Shown here: positions 58,896 to 64,000 of the stretch, one piece after another
Layout: each line of letters begins with the position of its first letter
Position numbering within the stretch: position 1 is the stretch's first letter
Assembly (NCBI GenBank): GCA_019009955.1
Contig: CM032231.1
Location: 88,938,501-89,002,500, forward strand
DNA from: Riptortus pedestris
Lineage: Eukaryota; Arthropoda; Insecta; Hemiptera; Alydidae
Direction of reading: 5' to 3'
DNA: 64,000 nucleotides
Program-made: the position numbers and the translations under genes
Notes under the pieces: generated by a model
Database searches by the model: none
What the model saw: the letters and a program-made list of their open reading frames with translations, nothing else
Told to the model about the DNA's origin: nothing

Positions 58896-59745
58896 CCTAG
58901 ATAATGCCTTACGGGGACTTGACTTTGTCTTCCCTTTCGTGGATGATGTCTGCATTGGCTCCGGAGATGAGGAACAACACAAGGCACACCTCGAGGAAGT
59001 TTTTAAACGTCTACAGGACCATGGACTCACCATTAATCTAGCTAAGTGTGTATTCGCCGTGGAAGAGATTGAATTCCGAGGGCATCGGGTGAATCAGCAT
59101 GGTGTCACCGTCTTACCTGATAAAGTTGAAGCCATCACGAATTTTCCACGCCAATCGAACGTCAGTGAACAACGATTCTTAGGTATGGTCAATTTTTTAC
59201 CGTCGATTCATTCCCCACGCAGCAGAACAGAACGCATACATGTGTGGATCGAAGAAAAAGGACAAAACTTCGATCATTTGGAACGAGGAGAGTATCAAGG
59301 CTTTCGAGGGTTATAGAGATGCTATTCGCAAAGCGGCTGTACTTGCCAATCCTAAGCCCAACGCAGAATTACTACTGGCCTGTGATGCTTTCAGCGTTGC
59401 TATGGGAGCAGCTCTACAACAGCGAGACGCAGATACATGGAAACCTCTGGGTTTCTTCTCACGTAGTTTTACCTCAGTGCAACGCAACTACTCCACGTAC
59501 GACAGGGAGTTACTTGCAACTCATAGGCCATAAAACATTTCCGCCCATACATCGAGGGACGACATTTCACAATATGGACGGTCCATAAACCTCTGCTTTA
59601 TGCATTTCAACAGAAGCCAGAAACCTCCACCCCAATGCAAATTAGACTACTGAACTACATTAGCCAGTTCACTACAGAGCTCCGCCACGTTGATGGTAAC
59701 GAAAATGACGTAGCCGATGCACTTCCCAGGGTGGAAGAAATACAA
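58896..59745 (+). pseudogene. Gypsy reverse transcriptase C-terminal half and RNase H
   Basis: It starts at QRFLDNALRGLDFVFPFVDD, so RT motifs before the catalytic FVDD box are deleted. GLTINLAKCVFAVEEIEFRG follows, then LPDKVEAITNFPRQSNVSEQ and a frameshift near 59200. RNase H continues with LLLACDAFSVAMGAAL (first acidic residue) and FFSRSFTSVQRNYSTYDREL. A stop at 59530 precedes [10 protein letters not shown], and the usual TDHKP reads TVHKP. These changes leave it inactive. Confidence 0.92.
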
Positions 59746-61035
59746 GGGCCGGACGACATGGAAATTGCGGAAGCTCAGGCCAACGACACATCCATACCTG
59801 AGCTACTCAAGAATCCCAGTCTACAGCTCAAATGGGTTAATCTCCCTAATATCTCCAAGCCAATTCTGTACGACATGTCTTCGTCGAAGGCGCGCCCGTA
59901 CATTCCCGAGAGCATTCGTCGCTCCATTTTCGAACGAATTCACGGACTAAGTCATGCCGGCATCCGTGGTTCGCAAAGACTCTTGAAACAACGATTTTTC
60001 TGGCCCAACCAGAACATCGACGTCGGGAAATGGTCACGCTCCTGCCTTGCCTGCCAACGTTCTAAAGTGCAAAGGTATACAATATCACCTCCCGGGAAAT
60101 TCCCATTGGCATGTCGTTTTGAACAAGTCCACATAGACATCATTGGACCCCTTCCCTCTTCGGGTGGCATGAGGTATTGTTTAACCGTGGTCGACAGATT
60201 TACCAGATGGCCGGAAGCACAGCCGATTGAGGATATTTCCGCGTCTACTTGTGCTGAAGCCCTGATCTCTACGTGAATTCCGCGCTTTGGAGTCCCGGTA
60301 AGAATAACAACCGACCAACGAAGAAAATTCGAATATGACCTCTTCTTTCAACTCTCTAAAACTCTTGGTTTCCAACGAATTAGAACTACATCATACCACC
60401 CACAAGCCAAGGGGTGTGTGGAATGCTGGCACCGCACCTTGAAGACCGCCTTGACCGCCCAGCTGGAGTAAATAACTGGACTCTCAGACTGCCATTGGTG
60501 CTGCTTGGACTTCGAGCCGCTTTCAGTGGCGATAACGTCGCTAGCGCAGCTGAGATGACATATGGACAACCACTTTGTCTCCCTGGTGAACTTCTGGAAA
60601 AGCCCAGGCTGCCCTTTTTATTTTATCCGCCAACTTAGGGAGTACATAGAGCAACTACGTCCAGCAGCTTACAGGCAATCATCAGCTAAGACCTTTGTGC
60701 ATCGCGATCTGTAGGACTGCTCCCATGTCTTCCTCAGAGATGACATCGTCCATCGCCCTTTTACTCCACCTTACACAGGGCCACATGAAGTCCTCAGCCG
60801 AAGCGACAAGACCTTCAGCTTCCAGCTGCCTGGAGGACCTCGGACGGTGACAATCGACAGACTGAAACCGGCGCACCTGTTGCAGGACGACAAGGACTCC
60901 AGCTCCAGTCCACCAGACACTACACCACCTACCGCGCCAATTTCTAATGACTCTGCCGCGGAAGAGCATTCTGCAGAGGAGCGACGAACTCGTCTAGGCC
61001 GGTAGATTCGTCCTCCTGTTCACTTCCGCGACTGA
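59746..61035 (+). pseudogene. Gypsy integrase and C-terminal region, interrupted
   Basis: The zinc-binding HHCC motif is visible as HGLSHAG ... CLACQRSK. The catalytic core shows [10 protein letters not shown] (first aspartate), TTDQRRKFE (second aspartate; normally TDQG) and GCVECWHRTLK (glutamate). A TGA at 60274-60276 stands where a tryptophan codon is usual, and more stops follow at about 60470 and 60710. The C-terminus has a GPHEVLSRSDKTFSFQL and VTIDRLKPAHL segment typical of this lineage, then a proline/serine tail ending near 61035. Confidence 0.92.
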
Positions 61036-61040
61036 GTCAT

Positions 61041-61053
61041 TGGGAGGAGGTGA
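61041..61053 (+). other. Polypurine tract before the 3' LTR
   Basis: GGGAGGAGGTGA sits directly before the LTR start TGTAGCGG, the expected position for the plus-strand priming tract. Confidence 0.7.
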
Positions 61054-61397
61054 TGTAGCGGCGAATCACGTACTCGTGAGTCGTATAACCGCACCATATA
61101 AAAAAATACCAGATGGTTTTAAAAATATGTTCAGTCAGTAAAAAAGGGTTAACCGGATTGCGAGTGTAAAGTTAGAAGTGCGAAAGAAAATATCTGGTGT
61201 CTCGCGCTAGCTGGAACTTTATTATATTGAGTATACTGAGACTGTGTTGTGTCCGTCGAAAATGTGCGAAGTGTAAATACTCTAAATAGACTTGTTGTTT
61301 TGTGTAAATATTACATCCTCATGATGAAGAGGTTACTTTGTGATTGTTCTTAATATACAAGTTGAAAAGCGAAAACTATTTATTTTGTAGCGGTTAC
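61054..61397 (+). mobile_element. 3' LTR of the gypsy element
   Basis: It starts TGTAGCGGCGAATCACG right after the polypurine tract. The far end is set tentatively at TGTAGCGGTTAC (61386-61397), because that echoes the start and lies before unrelated A/T-rich sequence. A CATATAAAAAAAT TATA-like box lies near 61095. No second copy exists in the window to fix the boundaries. Confidence 0.6.
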
Positions 61398-61905
61398 TTT
61401 TTTAAAAAATAAAAAAAACATATGACAGATAAAATTAACACCATTGCTTGAAAAAACATATGATATAAAAAATTATCTTAGTGGTAGGTTACCATCTAAA
61501 AGTGCGTGTATCTCACAAGAGCCTAAACTAAGAAACATTTTAAAAAAGGAACTGTTGTGTGCCCGCTTTGAACGTTAAATGTAATTTGTAGGGAACATGA
61601 GCGGAACGCCTACAAGGACGGTTAGCCGCCTCTAGCACCAGTGAGTCACATATTATATTTACAAAAACTATCTCAGCCGGGTCGAGGTTGATAACCAACT
61701 ATAGGTTATGGTGTTAGCATGTGTTTATTTCTTTTATTTTTTCAAATATAAGTGTTACATAAAATTACTGGTTAAGTTCATGTCTTAATATAACAACTTA
61801 ACAATTTCACCACACTCAGTTTACTAAACTTGTAATAAATGTGGTTCAGTTTCTTTTAAAACTTTCTTTTATCAATGTTTATAATAGTAAGAGTTTCATC
61901 ACTGG
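61398..61905. other. AT-rich sequence between gypsy LTR and right inverted repeat
   Basis: No gene or known repeat recognised. If the 61-bp inverted repeats are the ends of one element, this is what remains of its interior. Confidence 0.4.
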
Positions 61906-61967
61906 TATTTCTAAAATCATGTGATTATAACCTAATTTGAAATGTGGGGCTAATGTAAAAAAGACCT
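61906..61967 (-). repeat. 61-bp inverted repeat, right copy
   Basis: Reverse-complement partner of 57943-58004, about 3.9 kb away, on the far side of the gypsy element. Confidence 0.9.
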
Positions 61968-62546
61968 AATTGTTTTTAAAAGTTTAGGGTTTATAAATCT
62001 TTGATAAGGTATGTTCAGGTATTGAATATTTAAGTCCCACAATATGACGTTGTTGAAACTGACGACATAGAATCTTTCTTCCTGAATCCAGGCAAGAAGA
62101 AAATAAAAGTGAGCAATTTTATTTTCTTATTTCGAAAAGATCTCTGACATAATTGGTTCGCTTGATGTTACTGGAAAATTCTAGGGGTGTGCGAACGTGG
62201 TCTTTACGCCGTCAGTTCTGATAGGAAGGGGTGCGAAAGATTTACTCATCCTAGTAGTCAATACAGAAGTAATTAAGTGTATAACTAAAGTTTGTTGGGA
62301 AGACGGTGGGTGGGGGGGGGTAGTATGAGGGGGTGGGGGTTGGTTCTGAGCTGTGATTGGTGGATAGTGGGCCAATCAGGAAGAAGCTGATTCCCCTTGA
62401 GGACCTGGCCCCTCAGGGGGGCTCCTTACTGCGTTTGATAGCCACCACGCTCCTTTCAACACTTCCTTACTCTCCCTTTTTAACTCTCAATCTCTCTTTC
62501 TCACTCCTTGCACCCACCTGATCTCACTCCTTCTTTCACAGACTGC

Positions 62547-62601
<55 letters not shown>

Positions 62602-63640
62602 CTCCCCTTTCTAAAAATGTAGGTTTTCTCCACATCGGCTAAAGAATAAAAACGCCGTGGAAAAGTTTATTCACCTCCCATCACACATAATGTTTTAATG
62701 ATGGTTCAACGTTTAGGAACTTTATGAATTAATGAACGCCACTTTTCCTCGTTTACTCAATGGCTCTGAATCTTTTTAACAACTGCCGTTCAAAACATTT
62801 ATCACTGGCAAAGCCACTTCAATAATTAGCTTGCAGAAGTTAGTTGATTTATACTTATGAAGAACCGAAAACAAATAGAGTGATTGAATAAATGGATGAG
62901 AAAAGAAAAAGAAGGAAAGTAATCTTCATCAATGAGCTTAAGCCATTTCCATTCATGATTAATGAGATTGAATCAATATTAAGAACACAGCTTGTTTTAT
63001 GATAAAAAAGGCTGTATTTGAATTCAATATATAATACAATTCTTAATACTTTTAAATTAGAAAAAGAGATTTTTCCAATCCCTAATTATTTCTCCACGAA
63101 GTTAAAAATTCTGTTTTATTCATATTTCTAATTGCTGAGTAACACAGAAACAAACATTTAAGTTTAATCCGGACTATTTCTCCCCGAATTTATTTGCACA
63201 AGCGTTGAAAGTTAGTGTGTTCGTTCACACGGTATATATCTGGTTTTTACACCTGGAAATATCCCGTCGATTCTTTATATTCACTTTTATGTGTTTCTAG
63301 TGCAATTGCATTCGATGTATGCAGAGTGTCCTTCTTGAAATAATGGAGAATCTGGGTTAAAAGCCTATATCTCCTATTGGGCTTCTGATGTCGCTCTCAA
63401 TACGATCTCCGTCTGTAAAAATGTTCAGACGGCTGTAAGTCATATCAATGCCATATATACATGTGCTGTAGAAGTTTACTAGAATATTTATTTGGACTGG
63501 AATAACTTATCATTTTTTAAATGAACTTCTATCTAAATCAAAATTTATAAGGGAAGGATGTAATCATAAGGAGTAAAAGAGAGTGTGATGGGGATTTGGA
63601 ATGTAGTTGTAGAATAGGGGAAGCGTTATAGAGGATGATG
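61968..63640. other. Sequence without recognised gene; GC-richer 62.2-62.6 kb with (CT)n
   Basis: At 62300-62480 there are G-runs, GATTGG and CCAAT boxes in opposite orientations (about 62357 and 62371) and balanced composition, which could be promoter-like but no transcript start is supported. A (CT)n tract lies at 62549-62599. The rest is AT-rich. Confidence 0.4.
62549..62599. repeat. (CT)n microsatellite
   Basis: About 25 CT units followed by a CCCCTCCCC stretch. Confidence 0.95.
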
Positions 63641-63950
63641 ACATTGACCAGGGTGAATATATGGTTGCCAGATCTTCTAGATGTGGAGAAGATCTCCAAC
63701 CAAATTAAAAAGCTCAAAGCCCCTGGGATCGATGATTTTGCCTAGTCAACTTCTCAAAGATGAGGGCAAGCAATAGATGAGCTGGATTCATAATATATTC
63801 CTAATGGGAGGTGCGTATCCCGGGCTAAAGGGACGCCGATCTTATATTTCCAAACCTGAAGAAATGCTCCTGAAAAGAAACTTCAAGAAAGTTGTGTAAA
63901 CTTCAAAGGAGGGCTCCCATAGATCAGTGGTTGTGACTTTAGATCAGCTG
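63641..63950 (+). pseudogene. Reverse transcriptase scrap, non-LTR type
   Basis: One frame reads DVEKISNQIKKLKAPGIDDF, which matches the conserved KAPGIDG-type segment at the start of LINE reverse transcriptases. A frameshift follows, then LPSQLLKDEGKQ, a stop, and MSWIHNIFLMGGAYPGLKG, which fits the fingers region. No catalytic residues are reached before the window ends. It is unlike LINE A at the same motif, so probably another family. Confidence 0.65.
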
Positions 63951-64000
63951 AGTCAAGCGGTAATGAAATAGCCTAGTGTTTATGTTAAACCTGATTGCCC

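Larger units (their letters stand above)
58020..61397 (+). mobile_element. Ty3/gypsy LTR retrotransposon, 5'-truncated and internally deleted
   Basis: Order gag, protease, reverse transcriptase, RNase H, integrase, then a purine-rich GGGAGGAGGTGA tract and a 3' LTR. The integrase after RNase H defines the Ty3/gypsy order. The 5' LTR, leader and N-terminal gag are missing, the protease-to-RT junction has lost the RT fingers, and frameshifts and stops occur in every domain. No chromodomain and no envelope gene are visible. It is the least AT-rich long block in the window. Confidence 0.95.

Noticed and set aside
59846..60569. Minus-strand frames of 63-73 codons
   Set aside because: They lie opposite the integrase region and show no independent motif.

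Overview
This window looks like AT-rich, gene-poor nuclear DNA from an invertebrate animal, most likely an arthropod. The evidence is the type of retroelements present, a tRNA-derived SINE family, many compound (CA)n(TA)n microsatellites, and the absence of any bacterial operon, rRNA gene, true tRNA gene or convincing host gene. I cannot name the species. Almost everything recognisable is a transposable element or a simple repeat. One 51-bp stretch at 24499-24549 is bounded by good splice signals, and it is the only hint of a host exon.

Layout, left half. At 0-13.3 kb there are a solo LTR of family I (2570-3215), SINE copies at 4753 and 12715, fragments of a microsatellite-bearing Helentron-like element (1.4, 8.8 and 13.1 kb), and the 3' end of an RNase H-bearing non-LTR retrotransposon on the minus strand (10.47-12.06 kb). 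At 13.3-29.9 kb there are a 300-bp purine tract, a 150-bp inverted repeat around a (TA)n core (15.57-15.95 kb), a solo LTR of family II with a perfect 5-bp target duplication (16439-17236), two copies of an unclassified 0.42-kb repeat (20.33 and 28.55 kb), a 1862-bp TIR transposon with broken coding sequence nested inside a Helentron-like copy (21604-23465), and a 53-bp tandem array (23933-24244). At 29.9-45.3 kb there are a 2.2-kb inverted-repeat element (29924-32110), two short perfect hairpins (35.6 and 36.1 kb), more SINEs and a second family II LTR (40311-41272).

Layout, right half. A minus-strand non-LTR retrotransposon with endonuclease and reverse transcriptase lies at 45.34-47.95 kb. 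Two more family I LTRs lie at 51205-51806 and 53864-54441; the first splits a (TA)n microsatellite. A decayed Ty3/gypsy element with one LTR occupies 58.0-61.4 kb and sits between two 61-bp inverted repeats. A reverse-transcriptase scrap runs to the right edge (63.65-63.95 kb). Three hammerhead-like motifs, all read on the minus strand, lie at 26.74, 34.53 and 55.0 kb.

None of the elements looks able to move today: every coding region is interrupted. The most useful observations are structural. All three family I LTRs are flanked by ATAT, all six SINEs point the same way, several compound microsatellites lie inside or at the edge of mobile elements, and several inverted repeats are large enough to form cruciforms. 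I see no multi-gene system such as a defence or biosynthetic cluster.
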